A DNA stretch of 50,564 nucleotides from Pseudomonadota bacterium (GTDB lineage Bacteria > Pseudomonadota > Gammaproteobacteria > JAKAQQ01): assembly GCA_021810635.1 (NCBI GenBank), contig JAJZIH010000005.1, forward strand, positions 72,501-123,064. Direction: 5' to 3'. This document shows positions 8,501 through 17,347 of this stretch, one piece after another. Position numbers and translations under genes: made by a program. Each line of letters begins with the position of its first letter. Position 1 is the stretch's first letter. Under the pieces are notes generated by a model. That model was not told the DNA's origin, did not search any database, and saw nothing but the letters and a program-made list of their open reading frames with translations.

Positions 8501-9421
8501 ATGTCCACATCCTCCCCATCCATTCGATCCGCTTTCTTTCTGGCCAGCCTGCTGGCCCTATTTACCCTGGCAGGCGCACGCCCGACCCAGGCCGCCCGGC
8601 GCCCGGTCGGAGACGGGCCGGAGTTCGTCTTCCCGTTCGCTCCGGAACTCACCGTCTACTGGTTGCCCCGGGACAGGACCTTCGTGTATTACCGGAACGG
8701 CGACTATTTTCGCTGGCAGGGTGGACACTGGGTCCATGCCGCGTACTCCGCCGGACCTTGGGAACCGCTTCCCCCGGGTTTCGTCCTGCCCCGGGTGCTC
8801 GACTCCGGCCCACCCCCACCCATCCGGACGAGTCGCGCCTATTTTATCTGGTGGCGCCTGCACCATCCGCACTGGTGGACCATCTACCATGCCGATCTCA
8901 GTCATTACCGGTTCTGGAGAGAAAAGGCGCCCGCATCCCGGGAGAGCGGTAGCCGGTTTGGGGTCTACGCGGTCGGAACGCGACCCCGCTCCGGCTTCGT
9001 CCTGACCCATCCCGACTTGTACCTGAATCTGCCCCGCCAAACGATTGGGACGCATCACCTTTCAGACCGTTACGACCGGAGCCTACGGAGTCGGTCTGAA
9101 AGGACGCACCCGTGGAGCCCATCGGGACACTTTGGCAATGAAGGTGGCTATACCCGTTCCTGGAGCACGTATCCCACTCCTTGGTCGGCGCTGATGCTCG
9201 AGGGCGGGTACGGCAGCCCCCGGAACGGGTTCCAGACCTGGTTTCCGGGACTGAGGTCAACCCCAATGCTCGAAGGGGTATTTGCCAATCCATGGACTCG
9301 TTACGGATGGGACCCGTGGGTTCAATCGTTCGGAACTTGGTACGCTCCGGGAGAGAATCAGCCGCTCAGCCCCTGGGTCGGCAATCCTTTATTTGCACCC
9401 TGGAACGCTTTCCCCTATTGA
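8501..9421 (+). CDS. Secreted protein of unknown function, rich in Trp, Tyr and Pro
   Basis: I do not recognise this protein. It has 306 residues, a Sec signal peptide (SAFFLASLLALFTLAGARP, cut near TQAA) and a first part full of aromatic residues (YWLPRDRTFVYYRNGDYFRW, WVHAAYSAGPWEPLPPGF), a pattern seen in exported proteins of the YXWGXW type. The second half is rich in Gly, Ser, Pro and Trp, with a loose repeat of ALMLEGGYGSP / TPMLEGVFANP. ATG 8501 follows GGAGGG. Its last codon and stop (TAT TGA) are partly made by the inserted IS630 element; before insertion it would have ended at TAA after Pro. Confidence 0.75.
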   Translation: MSTSSPSIRSAFFLASLLALFTLAGARPTQAARRPVGDGPEFVFPFAPELTVYWLPRDRTFVYYRNGDYFRWQGGHWVHAAYSAGPWEPLPPGFVLPRVLDSGPPPPIRTSRAYFIWWRLHHPHWWTIYHADLSHYRFWREKAPASRESGSRFGVYAVGTRPRSGFVLTHPDLYLNLPRQTIGTHHLSDRYDRSLRSRSERTHPWSPSGHFGNEGGYTRSWSTYPTPWSALMLEGGYGSPRNGFQTWFPGLRSTPMLEGVFANPWTRYGWDPWVQSFGTWYAPGENQPLSPWVGNPLFAPWNAFPY

Positions 9422-10532
9422 CTGTCTCTTAAATAATGCAATAATGACTCGGTTACCTCTCTGGGAGCCCAGCGATGGCACGACCCAAGGGATCTGCAGA
9501 AGTGATTGAGGCGCGGCGCCGTCAGGCGCTGCGGCTGCTCGACGAGGGTTATTCGCTCGGAGAGGCCGGGCGCATGACTGGGAGTGCGGCCAGTTCGGTC
9601 ATGCGTTGGCGTAATGCGCTGGCGCAGGACGGGGAGCAGGGTCTGAAGGTGCGCGTGGCGTCCGGTCGACCGGCGACCCTCAGCGACAGCCAGCGTCGTC
9701 AGCTCGTCAGGAAGTTGCTGCGCGGCGCGATCGCGAACGGCTTTGAGACGGAGCTGTGGACCGCCAGCCGGGTCGCCAGCGTCATCCACAAGTCTTTCCG
9801 GGTCCGTTTCCACCGTAGCCATGTTGCCCGACTTCTGCATGATCTGGGCTTCAGCTGCCAAAAGCCCGAGCGGCGCGCCGTGGAGCGCGATGAGAAGCGC
9901 ATCGAGCAGTGGAAGCGTCGGGACTGGCCGCGGGTAAAAAAAACGCTGTGCGGCTGGGTGCCCACATCGTCTTTGCCGACGAATCCGGCTTCATGCTGAT
10001 CCCCACCGTCCGGCGCACCTGGGCGCCGGTCGGACAGACCCCGATCATGCGTCACCGGTACAACCACGCCCGCATCTCCGTCATCGGCGGCCTGGCCATC
10101 AGCCCCAAGCGCAGGCGCCTGAGCCTCTACTTCCGTTTGCATCCGAAGAATATCTCTCACCAGGAGGTCTACGATTTTCTCTGGTACCTGCTCAAGCATC
10201 TGCACGGACCAGTCATCGTGATCTGGGACGGCGCCTCGATCCACACACCGAGCCCGAACTCCGACCTCGCCGCCCTGTGCGCACGCTATCCGCACCTGCA
10301 TCTCAAGCGTTTGCCGGCCACTCCGCAGCTCAACCCGATCGAGGCCGCTTGGCACCATGCCAAACATCCCTTGGCCAATGGCGGACCGGACAATCTTCAG
10401 CAGCTTGGCGTTGACCTGCTCAAGAGTCTGCACCAGCTCCGCCGCTCCCAACGAAATCTGCGCGGCTGCATCAGCCAATCCGAACTTCCCCCTTTTTTGC
10501 TCTGAACATTGCATTACTTATGAGACAGTCAG
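9418..10532 (+). mobile_element. IS630-family insertion sequence (1115 bp)
   Basis: The left end TTGACTGTCTC..TAATGCAAT and the right end, read in reverse as CTGACTGTCTC..TAATGCAAT, form imperfect terminal inverted repeats of about 26 bases. The flanks are TA (9416-9417) and TA (10533-10534), the dinucleotide duplication typical of the IS630/Tc1 group. The single transposase gene is complete apart from a frameshift that is probably programmed. Joining the two flanks across the element restores CCC-TAA, the presumed old end of the upstream gene. Confidence 0.92.
9475..10505 (+). CDS. IS630-family transposase, probably made by -1 frameshifting
   Basis: The first frame (9475-9999) encodes helix-turn-helix domains: MARPKGSAEVIEARRRQAL, then LLDEGYSLGEAGRMTG, and a winged-helix part ending in WPRVKK. 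The second frame, lying -1 relative to it, continues KKNAVRLGAHIVFADESGF and carries the DDE catalytic residues in FADESGF, IVIWDGASIH and LNPIEAAWHHAK. The frames join at an A8 run (9936-9943), a classical slippery site, so the active enzyme of about 343 residues is expected from ribosomal frameshifting. The run could instead be a decay mutation, but everything else is intact. Confidence 0.9.
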
Positions 10533-10585
10533 TAAAGCAAAAGGTGCCGTAAACAAAAGGGCCATCGATGAGGCTGAGTCCTACC

Positions 10586-10807
10586 TCATCCAAGCGAGCC
10601 TTGCTGCCAATAAGTGAAGTGGAGTATCGGCGGTATCGTTAGGTACAAAGGCAGAGCACCGGCACCAGCGCTAGCACTGCGCAAATGCATCAAGCTGTGA
10701 CGCGGAGGATGAGCGGATGGAGGTGCTTTTGAATTGGCCCCCCCGCATCCGGTCATCCCTGTAGCTATCAATAAACCCATTGCCCAATACAGATGGCGTT
10801 TATTCAT
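10586..10807 (-). CDS. Small putative lipoprotein
   Basis: A 73-residue frame begins MNKRHLYWAMGLLIATGMTGCGG, a good type II signal peptide with lipobox TGC, and has a ribosome binding site (AGGGGC) before ATG 10807. The remainder is proline-rich and then hydrophobic, without known domains. It lies in more AT-rich accessory sequence right after the IS630 element. The gene may be truncated, since lipoproteins of this length with such a tail are unusual. Confidence 0.4.
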   Translation of the reverse strand: MNKRHLYWAMGLLIATGMTGCGGANSKAPPSAHPPRHSLMHLRSASAGAGALPLYLTIPPILHFTYWQQGSLG

Positions 10808-11009
10808 CTGAATGCCCCTGCAAAAAGCACGAAGGTTATAAACTGAATCTGGAGTTTACGACCTGTAGACTTGGAAACCGTGGCGTGGCAGCGCCCCAAA
10901 CCACCAGCAGGCCCTCAGGCCGGCTGGTGATAAGGCCAAAGCGAAGGGGTTGGGTGGGGTGAAGAGTAAACAGCGTCAGGAGTCGGACGGTCACGCCGTC
11001 TGAGGCTCT

Positions 11010-11189
11010 ATGGTCGACGAAATAGATAATCTCATGCTGGAACACCTGAAACGCTTTCAGATTGGGCAAGACCGCATCGAGAAAAAACTCGATGCGGTCA
11101 TTGGCCGCTTGGGAAATCTTGAAATGAGCGTGGCTGGTATCCGCCGTGATCTGGCTCATCAACTGCCGTTCCGGAAGCGTCTTCGATAA
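11010..11189 (+). CDS. Short coiled-coil protein, probably truncated
   Basis: A 59-residue frame starts MVDEIDNLMLEHLKRFQIGQ and goes on DRIEKKLDAVIGRLGNLEMS, VAGIRRDLAHQ. This heptad pattern resembles a widespread family of small coiled-coil proteins of about 90-100 residues (LEHLKxxRxxxxRIExxLDxxxxRLxxLExSVAGLRRD). The usual last third, another RIExRLE-type helix, is missing or out of frame, so the gene looks shortened. Function unknown; such genes often lie near toxin-antitoxin loci, as here. Confidence 0.5.
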   Translation: MVDEIDNLMLEHLKRFQIGQDRIEKKLDAVIGRLGNLEMSVAGIRRDLAHQLPFRKRLR

Positions 11190-11208
11190 ACCGACGATAG
11201 CCGCCAGT

Positions 11209-11340
11209 TCATCGCTGGCACGTTCGCCAGCCCCTTTGGTTCCAGCTTGTGCATGCCGCCGCCCGCACTGTAAGATTTTGCGACTGGAAGCGGTTGCGGA
11301 CGATCTGCGCCATTTCGTCGTAAACCTGAACCTTCTTCAT
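11209..11340 (-). CDS. Possible small ORF overlapping the antitoxin stop
   Basis: A 43-residue frame, MKKVQVYDEMAQIVRNRFQS.., starts in an ATGA overlap with the stop of the HigA-like gene, as if it were a third gene of that operon. The first 24 residues look protein-like, the rest does not; a neighbouring frame continues with SAGGGMHKLEPKGLANVP, suggesting a frameshifted remnant. No family is recognised. Confidence 0.25.
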   Translation of the reverse strand: MKKVQVYDEMAQIVRNRFQSQNLTVRAAACTSWNQRGWRTCQR

Positions 11341-11648
11341 CTCAGAAACTTGCTCGCCGGTCGCTTCGCTTCCAGTGGTGCGAAGCTAATGAGCAACCGT
11401 GACCCGGTCGCTTCCGCCAGACGCTCCAACGTTTGCATCGACGGGTGCGTGCGCCCGCTTTCCAGGCGCGCGACAACGGGTTGCGTCGTGCCCATCCTTC
11501 GGGCCAGCTCCTCCTGCGTCAGGCCGGCGCGGTTGCGCACATCCATAATGACCTCTGCCAGGACAAACTCCTCCTCAAGTGCATCGTAAGCTTTCTTGTA
11601 CTTCGGCTCTTTCATCCACTTCTTGTGCATCTCGGATATGCGTGCCAT
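11337..11648 (-). CDS. HigA-like antitoxin, XRE-family DNA-binding protein
   Basis: The 103-residue protein has a Cro/C1-type helix-turn-helix: VIMDVRNRAGLTQEELARRM followed by GTTQPVVARLESGRTHPSMQ. An N-terminal extension (KKWMKEPKYKKAYDALEEEF) is typical of antitoxins paired with Gp49/HigB toxins. It lies 14 bases after the toxin frame on the same strand, the toxin-first order of higBA. It would bind the toxin and repress its own operon. The gene is intact although the toxin gene is interrupted. Confidence 0.85.
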   Translation of the reverse strand: MARISEMHKKWMKEPKYKKAYDALEEEFVLAEVIMDVRNRAGLTQEELARRMGTTQPVVARLESGRTHPSMQTLERLAEATGSRLLISFAPLEAKRPASKFLR

Positions 11649-11662
11649 TGCTTACACCTCCG

Positions 11663-11986
11663 TCATTGAACCGATTTCGCGCGGGACAGCGCCAAGTCGA
11701 TCTCACGCCGCGGCATCTTCTCCGTTTTCTTCACGAAGACCCGGACAATCACCACGCGCCGGCCCACAGCCGTCACGTACAGCGCCCACGCAATTCCGCT
11801 GCGGCCCTTCAGCCGCATTTCCCCAATACAGCCTTCAATATGCTTCACGTGCGACTCGCCCACACGCTCCAAGCCCTAGTCCTCGATGAGCTTTGCGATG
11901 CGCGCCAGCCTTGCCTGCATGTCTTCCGGCAAGGCCCCGACCTCCGCATCAACGGTTTCATTCAGGGTCTCGACCGTCCAACTCAT
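11663..11986 (-). pseudogene. HigB/Gp49-like (RelE superfamily) toxin, interrupted by an amber codon
   Basis: From ATG 11986 the frame reads MSWTVETLNETVDAEVGALP, PEDMQARLARIAKLIED, then TAG (11876-11878), then GLERVGESHVKHIEGCIGEM, RLKGRSGIAWALYVTAVGRR and VVIVRVFVKKTEKMPRREID. Both halves are in one frame and together make a normal Gp49-like toxin of about 107 residues (mRNA-cleaving ribosome-associated family). The family usually has a hydrophobic or aromatic residue at this place (I-E-x-[FLY]-G-L-E-R), so a single change such as TTG to TAG would explain the stop. The product is probably inactive unless an amber suppressor exists. Confidence 0.85.
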
Positions 11987-12136
11987 GCCTATTTTATACC
12001 AAAAAAGATATAACACGGGAACCCCCCGTTACCTTCGTGGGAGGGGGTCTGGGGATGACGACGCCGGGGATGATCGTGGGCGGGTTCTTCGTGGCTGACG
12101 AACCTTTCGAACCTGCGGTTTGCCAACCCCCCTCCT

Positions 12137-12616
12137 CTACCGGGGCGTTTTGCGTTTTCTGCGGCGTGACGCACCGGCTGGTCGCTTCGGCAAGCGCTTC
12201 TTTTTCTCGCTGAGCTGCCCCAGGAAGTGCCGTGCCGTGACAATCCGCGTGCGCTGAAATGATCCGAGTGACAGCAGATCGTGCTTATCGCCGGTAACCA
12301 GTACCTCGGCTTCCCCGGCCTGCGCCATCGCCAGCAGAAAGTTGTCCGCGGGATCGCGCGATGCGTCGACGGCGGGAAGCTTCTCGATGAGCACCGCGAG
12401 GAGCCGCAACTCGTTGTGCATCGCGCCCGCGGCGGCCGGCTCGATGAAGGGTCGCAGGTGCGGGTGGCGCGTCACGCGCCGGAACTCTTCCATCTGCTCC
12501 TCGCTCGTCAACAGTTGGAAGCGCCCTTCTCGCCAGGCCTGATAGAGCCGATCGGTCAGGCTCCCCGGCGTCAGCAGTGCGCTGCAGAGAATGTTGGTGT
12601 CGAGGACCACCCGCAT
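12137..12616 (-). CDS. PIN-domain toxin, VapC-like
   Basis: The 159-residue protein starts MRVVLDTNILCSALLTPG, which holds the first acidic residue of a PIN ribonuclease; DASRDPADNFLLAMAQAGEA and VLVTGDKHDLL carry the others. It fits the 'putative toxin-antitoxin system PIN' family. The lysine/arginine-rich tail (KKKRLPKRPAGASRRRKRK) is an extension. Its ATG overlaps the antitoxin stop (ATGA at 12616), giving tight translational coupling. Expected activity is cleavage of RNA when free of antitoxin. Confidence 0.85.
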   Translation of the reverse strand: MRVVLDTNILCSALLTPGSLTDRLYQAWREGRFQLLTSEEQMEEFRRVTRHPHLRPFIEPAAAGAMHNELRLLAVLIEKLPAVDASRDPADNFLLAMAQAGEAEVLVTGDKHDLLSLGSFQRTRIVTARHFLGQLSEKKKRLPKRPAGASRRRKRKTPR

Positions 12617-12873
12617 CAGCGCTGGACGGCAAAGCGCTCGGCGCGCACCGTCTGCAGCGCCTCATGGATCGCGGCTTCGATGTCGGCAACGGGTACGTTG
12701 GCGTTGCGCGACTTGGTCTGAGCCACGGTCTGATCGAACACGCGCCAGCGCACGGCCTCCTCAATGAACTTGGCGAGATCGCCTTTCTTCATACCGCGCT
12801 GCGCCAGGAACATGCGCACGGCCATATCCGTGTCATTGGAAACCCGGACGGTCCACCTCACCGGCTGATTCAT
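12616..12873 (-). CDS. Ribbon-helix-helix-type antitoxin paired with the PIN toxin
   Basis: An 85-residue protein, MNQPVRWTVRVSNDTDMAVR then MFLAQRGMKKGDLAKFIEEA. The short strand followed by two helices is the CopG/Arc ribbon-helix-helix pattern; the C-terminal part would bind the toxin. ATG 12873 has a ribosome binding site GGGAG. It precedes and overlaps the PIN gene, the usual antitoxin-first order. Two overlapping palindromes just upstream are likely its operator. Confidence 0.75.
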   Translation of the reverse strand: MNQPVRWTVRVSNDTDMAVRMFLAQRGMKKGDLAKFIEEAVRWRVFDQTVAQTKSRNANVPVADIEAAIHEALQTVRAERFAVQR

Positions 12874-12890
12874 GGTTACTCCCATCATTG

Positions 12891-12904
12891 CGTCTAGACG
12901 TCTA
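12891..12904 (-). promoter_or_regulatory. Overlapping palindromes, probable operator of the PIN toxin-antitoxin operon
   Basis: CGTCTAGACG (12891-12900) is a perfect 10-base palindrome, and TAGACGTCTA (12895-12904) is a second one shifted by four bases. They lie 18-31 bases upstream of the antitoxin start, where an autoregulatory RHH antitoxin would bind. Confidence 0.6.
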
Positions 12905-13099
12905 AGCGTCAGTGTACACCCGGACGGTGCGGCGCGCGGCAGGCATCTGCAAGAGTCCCCCTTCAGGCTCATGTCACATTGGAAAAGGCTGCGGGAGTTG
13001 CCCCCAAACCGTCTTTGTTGCAAAATGGACGAGAGCGGGCGAACGGTGAAGTTCCCGTTGCCGGCATCCAGATCCTCACCTCCAGCCACCCCAGGGCCG

Positions 13100-15103
13100 A
13101 TGCGCACCAGACGTGAACTCGCCAACGCAATCCGGGCACTTGCCATGGATGCGGTTCAACGGGCCCAGTCGGGACATCCCGGGATGCCCATGGGCATGGC
13201 CGACATCGCGGAGGTCCTGTGGAACGATTTTCTGCGGCATAACCCGGCGAATCCGCACTGGCCCGACCGGGATCGCTTCCTCCTGTCGAACGGCCACGGG
13301 GCCATGCTCCAGTATGCGTTGCTTCATTTGAGCGGCTATGACCTCACCCTCGAGGACCTGAAGCAGTTCCGCCAGCTGCACTCGAAAACACCCGGGCATC
13401 CCGAGTATGGGCTGACCCCGGGGGTTGAGGCCACGACCGGGCCTCTGGGCCAGGGGCTGGCCATGGCCGTCGGGATGGCCCTGGCCGAAAAGCGTCTGGC
13501 GGCCGAGTTCAACCGGCCCGGTTGCCGGCTCGTCGAGCACTGGACCTATGTCTTCGCCGGCGACGGCTGTCTCATGGAAGGCATTTCGCACGAGGCGGCT
13601 TCGTTGGCCGGAACGCTCGGTCTCGGGCATCTCATTGTTTTCTATGACGACAACGGAATTTCGATCGATGGCCAGGTCGACGGCTGGTTCCGTGACGATA
13701 CCGCCGCCCGCTTCAAGGCCTACGGCTGGCATGTCACGCCGACCATCGATGGCCAATCGGCAGAGGCCATCCACAGGGCGATCGAGGAGGCGCGCAGCGT
13801 GTCGGAACGCCCGAGCTTCATCCCCTGTCGGACCCTCATCGGCTTCGGTGCACCGGACAAGGCCGGCACTGCTGAGGCGCATGGGGCTCCACTCGGGGAG
13901 GAGGAAGTGGCAAAGGCCCGCCAGGCGCTGGGATGGAAAGAACCACCCTTCGTGATTCCCCAGGATATTTACGCCGCCTATGACCGGCGCGCCCAAGGGG
14001 CCGCGTGGGAGGCCGAGTGGGAGGAGCGGTTGCAAAAGTGCCGGCGCGAGACGCCCGACCTCGCCCGCGAGTTCGAACGCCGGAATGCCCGTCGTCTGCC
14101 GGATGGACTCGAATCCAGTTTTGCAGAGTGGATCCGCTCCGCCCGAAGCGGTCCGCCCCGGCAGGCGACCCGCAAGGCCTCGCTCAAAGTGCTTGAAGCC
14201 ATGGCTCCCCGTCTTCCCGAACTGCTGGGCGGATCGGCCGATCTCAGCGAATCGAACGCAACCCTCTGGCCCGGAGCCCAAGTAGTGGATCGGGCGCATC
14301 CTGCGGGCCACTATCTCCATTGGGGTGTCCGCGAGTTCGGCATGACCGCCGCGCTCAACGGAATCACGCTGCACGGCGGTCTGCGGCCCTTTGGCGCCAC
14401 GTTCCTCGTGTTTACCGACTATGCGCGCAATGCCATCCGTCTGGCTGCGCTCATGCGGATCCCCACGGTCCTCGTCCTGAGCCATGATTCGATCGCGCTC
14501 GGCGAGGACGGGCCGACCCACCAGCCCATCGAGCAGCTCGCGAGCCTCCGGCTGATTCCGGGACTGGTTCTCTGGCGTCCGGCCGATGCCGTGGAATGCG
14601 TCTACGCCTGGCGCTCGGCGCTCGAGGAAACCGGCCATCCCACCCTGATCGTACTGACGCGGCAGGCCCTGCCGCTGCTTGAACGGCCGCCCGACCGCGA
14701 GGCGGAAATCGCCCGGGGAGGCTATATCCTCTCGGAACCGGAAACCCCGCCGCAGCTCGTCCTGATCGCGACCGGCTCCGAGGTCGCCTTGGCCTCTGCG
14801 GCCTCCCGGAAGCTCGGCGAACTCGGCGTCGCGGCCCGCGTGGTTTCGATGCCTTCGGTCGAGGTGTTCCAGGCCCAGGATCCGGCCTACCGCGAATCCG
14901 TCCTGCCCCGGGCGCTGCGTCGGCGCCTGGCCATCGAAGCCGGTGCACGCGAGCCCTGGTACCGTCTCGTCGGAGAGGAGGGGGCCGTGCTCGGGATCGA
15001 CCGCTTCGGGTTGTCGGGACCCGGCGAGGCCGTCTATGGAGCGCTCGGGTTCAGTGTCGAGGCGGTGGTGGCGGAAGCGCGCAACCTCCTTGGGGCCTCA
15101 TGA
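13100..15103 (+). CDS. tkt: Transketolase
   Basis: The 667-residue enzyme moves two-carbon units between sugar phosphates in the pentose phosphate and Calvin cycles. Visible are [20 protein letters not shown] (substrate site), the thiamine diphosphate motif [29 protein letters not shown] and [20 protein letters not shown]. Length matches proteobacterial TktA. I chose ATG 13100 ([12 protein letters not shown]); the longer frame upstream is not family-like. First gene of the tkt-gap-pgk-pyk cluster, whose members are nearly adjacent on the same strand. Confidence 0.97.
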   Translation: MRTRRELANAIRALAMDAVQRAQSGHPGMPMGMADIAEVLWNDFLRHNPANPHWPDRDRFLLSNGHGAMLQYALLHLSGYDLTLEDLKQFRQLHSKTPGHPEYGLTPGVEATTGPLGQGLAMAVGMALAEKRLAAEFNRPGCRLVEHWTYVFAGDGCLMEGISHEAASLAGTLGLGHLIVFYDDNGISIDGQVDGWFRDDTAARFKAYGWHVTPTIDGQSAEAIHRAIEEARSVSERPSFIPCRTLIGFGAPDKAGTAEAHGAPLGEEEVAKARQALGWKEPPFVIPQDIYAAYDRRAQGAAWEAEWEERLQKCRRETPDLAREFERRNARRLPDGLESSFAEWIRSARSGPPRQATRKASLKVLEAMAPRLPELLGGSADLSESNATLWPGAQVVDRAHPAGHYLHWGVREFGMTAALNGITLHGGLRPFGATFLVFTDYARNAIRLAALMRIPTVLVLSHDSIALGEDGPTHQPIEQLASLRLIPGLVLWRPADAVECVYAWRSALEETGHPTLIVLTRQALPLLERPPDREAEIARGGYILSEPETPPQLVLIATGSEVALASAASRKLGELGVAARVVSMPSVEVFQAQDPAYRESVLPRALRRRLAIEAGAREPWYRLVGEEGAVLGIDRFGLSGPGEAVYGALGFSVEAVVAEARNLLGAS

Positions 15104-15141
15104 ACGCCACCGGGATCCGGGATTCCACGAGGGGGGGTGAA

Positions 15142-16161
15142 ATGACCGCACGGGTAGCCATCAACGGGTTCGGACGGATCGGCCGCAACATCCTGCGCGC
15201 CTTCTACGAGATGCCGCGTTATGCCGATCGGTTTTCGATCGTTGCGATCAACGATCTCGGCCAGGCCGGGATCAACGCCCACCTGGCACGGCATGACTCC
15301 GTGCACGGACGCTTCCCCGGCACCATCGAGGTCGATGGGGAAAACCTCGTCATCAACCGCCGCGACACGGTTCGGGTCGTGAGCGAGCGGGATCCCGCCC
15401 GCCTGCCCTGGCGGGAACTCGGCATCGATCTGGTCTTCGAATGCACGGGGCATTTCGCGTCACGGGCCAAGTCCGAGAGTCACCTCAAGGCCGGTGCCGG
15501 CAAGGTGCTGATTTCCGCCCCGGCCGGCCACGACCTGCCGACCGTCGTCTACGGCGTCAATCACGGCATCCTCCAACCGTCCGACCGCATCGTCTCCAAT
15601 GCGTCCTGCACGACGAACTGCCTGGCCCCTCTGGCCCAGGTTCTCCACCGGGGCATCGGCATCGAACACGGTTTCATGAATACCGTCCATGCCACGACGA
15701 ACGACCAGGTTCTGCTCGACGTCTATCACACGGATCTCAGGCGGGCCCGTTCGGCACTCCTGTCCATGATCCCGACCAAGTCCGGGGCGGCAGCGGCCAT
15801 TGGCCAGGTGATTCCGGATTTGGATGGCCGGTTGGACGGCTTTGCCATCCGGGTCCCCACGGCCAACGTGTCGATCGTGGATTTCACCTTCTGGGCCGCG
15901 CGTGAAACCACGGTCCCGGAAATCGACCAGCTCATGCGGGAGGCGGCCCAGGGCGACCTGAACGGCATCCTGGCGGTCAACGACCAACCCCTGGTCTCCA
16001 TCGATTTCAACCATGACCCGGTTTCCTCGACTTACGATGCCGGCCTGACCCGGGTGGCGGGACGGCTGGTCAAGGTACTCGGCTGGTACGACAACGAGTG
16101 GGGATTTTCCAACCGGATGCTGGATACGGCGGCCGTCATGATCGCGCTCGGCGGTACCTGA
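15142..16161 (+). CDS. gap: Glyceraldehyde-3-phosphate dehydrogenase
   Basis: The 339-residue enzyme oxidises glyceraldehyde-3-phosphate to 1,3-bisphosphoglycerate. It shows [19 protein letters not shown] (Rossmann loop), the nucleophile cysteine in [13 protein letters not shown], and [14 protein letters not shown] at the end. The aspartate in IVAINDLG favours NAD over NADP. ATG 15142 follows GGGGGGGTGAA and starts at the motif expected for the family. It lies 38 bases after tkt and one base before pgk. Confidence 0.96.
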   Translation: MTARVAINGFGRIGRNILRAFYEMPRYADRFSIVAINDLGQAGINAHLARHDSVHGRFPGTIEVDGENLVINRRDTVRVVSERDPARLPWRELGIDLVFECTGHFASRAKSESHLKAGAGKVLISAPAGHDLPTVVYGVNHGILQPSDRIVSNASCTTNCLAPLAQVLHRGIGIEHGFMNTVHATTNDQVLLDVYHTDLRRARSALLSMIPTKSGAAAAIGQVIPDLDGRLDGFAIRVPTANVSIVDFTFWAARETTVPEIDQLMREAAQGDLNGILAVNDQPLVSIDFNHDPVSSTYDAGLTRVAGRLVKVLGWYDNEWGFSNRMLDTAAVMIALGGT

Positions 16162-16162
16162 A

Positions 16163-17347
16163 ATGCGCCGGATGGCGGACTGCGAGCTCCGGGGTCGCGT
16201 GGTCCTCCTGCGGGAGGATCTCAATGTCCCGATGGACGGAGGGCGCATCACGAATACCCGGCGGATCGAGGCCGCGCTGTCCACGATCCGCGAGGCGCTC
16301 GGGGCCGGTGCCCGTCTCAGGTTGCTCTCTCATCTCGGCCGCCCGCAGGCGGGTCAGTCCGATCCCGCTCTCTCCCTGGCGCCGGTCGCCGCCTACCTGT
16401 CGCAGGCGCTGGACCGTCCGGTCCCCCTCCTGCCCTGGACCGAGGCGGTCTGGAGGGAGCCTCCGCCCGAAGCGGGTGAACTGGTTCTCCATGAAAACAT
16501 CCGTTTTCTACCTGGCGAGCGCGAAGATGACCCGGAACTCGCCACCCGCCTCGCGGGCCTGTGCGAGCTCTTCGTCATGGATGCCTTTGCTACGGCGCAT
16601 CGGGCCGAGGCATCGACCCACGGCGTCATTCTCAAGGCCCCCGAGGCCTGCGCCGGACCGCTCCTAATCCGCGAGGTCGAGGCCCTCACCCGGATCATCG
16701 AGGCGCCGGAACGGCCTCTCGTGGCCATCATCGGCGGCGCCAAGATCTCCACCAAGATCGATCTCTTGAACGCGCTTTTGGACCGGGTCGACGGGCTGAT
16801 CCTGGGGGGAGGGATCCTGAATACCCTGCTCTACGCCCAGGGATTCCCCGTCGGGCAGTCGTTATGTGAACACGATGCGGCCGATCAGGCGCGCAACTTC
16901 CTCGCCGTGGCGCAGGCGCGCGGCAAGGAAATCCCCATGCCCGTCGACGTCGTCGTCGGACACCTGCCGATGCCCACCTCGGAAGCCGATGTCCGCCCGA
17001 TCGACAAGGTGGCCTCGGACGAATGGATTTTCGACATCGGGCCCCGCACGATCGCCCGGTACCGGGCCCTCCTGAGTCAGGCGAAGACCCTGCTCTGGAA
17101 TGGCCCGGTCGGCGTTTTCGAATACGACCAGTTTGCCCAGGGCACCGAAGCCATTGCCCGCGCCATGGTCCAGAGCGGGGCGTATACGGTGGTCGGAGGC
17201 GGGGACAGCCTGGCTGCCCTGGACCGCTGGGGACTGGCCGACCGGGTTTCCTATTGCTCGACGGCGGGTGGAGCCTTCATCGAATTCGTGGAGGGACGGC
17301 CTCTGCCGGCACTCGAAGCGCTCCGGGAGAGGGGGGGCGGACCATGA
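16163..17347 (+). CDS. pgk: Phosphoglycerate kinase
   Basis: The 394-residue kinase interconverts 1,3-bisphosphoglycerate and 3-phosphoglycerate with ATP gain. Motifs include LLREDLNVPMDGGRI, LLSHLGRP, the nucleotide-domain IIGGAKISTKI and GGGDSLAAL near the end. The usual RVDLNVP is REDLNVP here. Start ATG 16163 follows the gap stop by one base; ATG 16172 is possible. It overlaps the pyk start by four bases. Confidence 0.96.
   Translation: MRRMADCELRGRVVLLREDLNVPMDGGRITNTRRIEAALSTIREALGAGARLRLLSHLGRPQAGQSDPALSLAPVAAYLSQALDRPVPLLPWTEAVWREPPPEAGELVLHENIRFLPGEREDDPELATRLAGLCELFVMDAFATAHRAEASTHGVILKAPEACAGPLLIREVEALTRIIEAPERPLVAIIGGAKISTKIDLLNALLDRVDGLILGGGILNTLLYAQGFPVGQSLCEHDAADQARNFLAVAQARGKEIPMPVDVVVGHLPMPTSEADVRPIDKVASDEWIFDIGPRTIARYRALLSQAKTLLWNGPVGVFEYDQFAQGTEAIARAMVQSGAYTVVGGGDSLAALDRWGLADRVSYCSTAGGAFIEFVEGRPLPALEALRERGGGP

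Noticed and set aside
10535-10617. Helical tail SKAKGAVNKRAIDEAESYLI.. right after the first IS630
   Set aside because: It looks coding, but it does not join in frame with the upstream gene when the element is removed. It has no start of its own. Possibly a fossil; not enough to call.
10836-11162. Reverse frame of 108 codons opposite the coiled-coil gene
   Set aside because: The forward strand has the family-like heptad pattern with a good start; the reverse translation is an antisense shadow, though its first half looks superficially protein-like.
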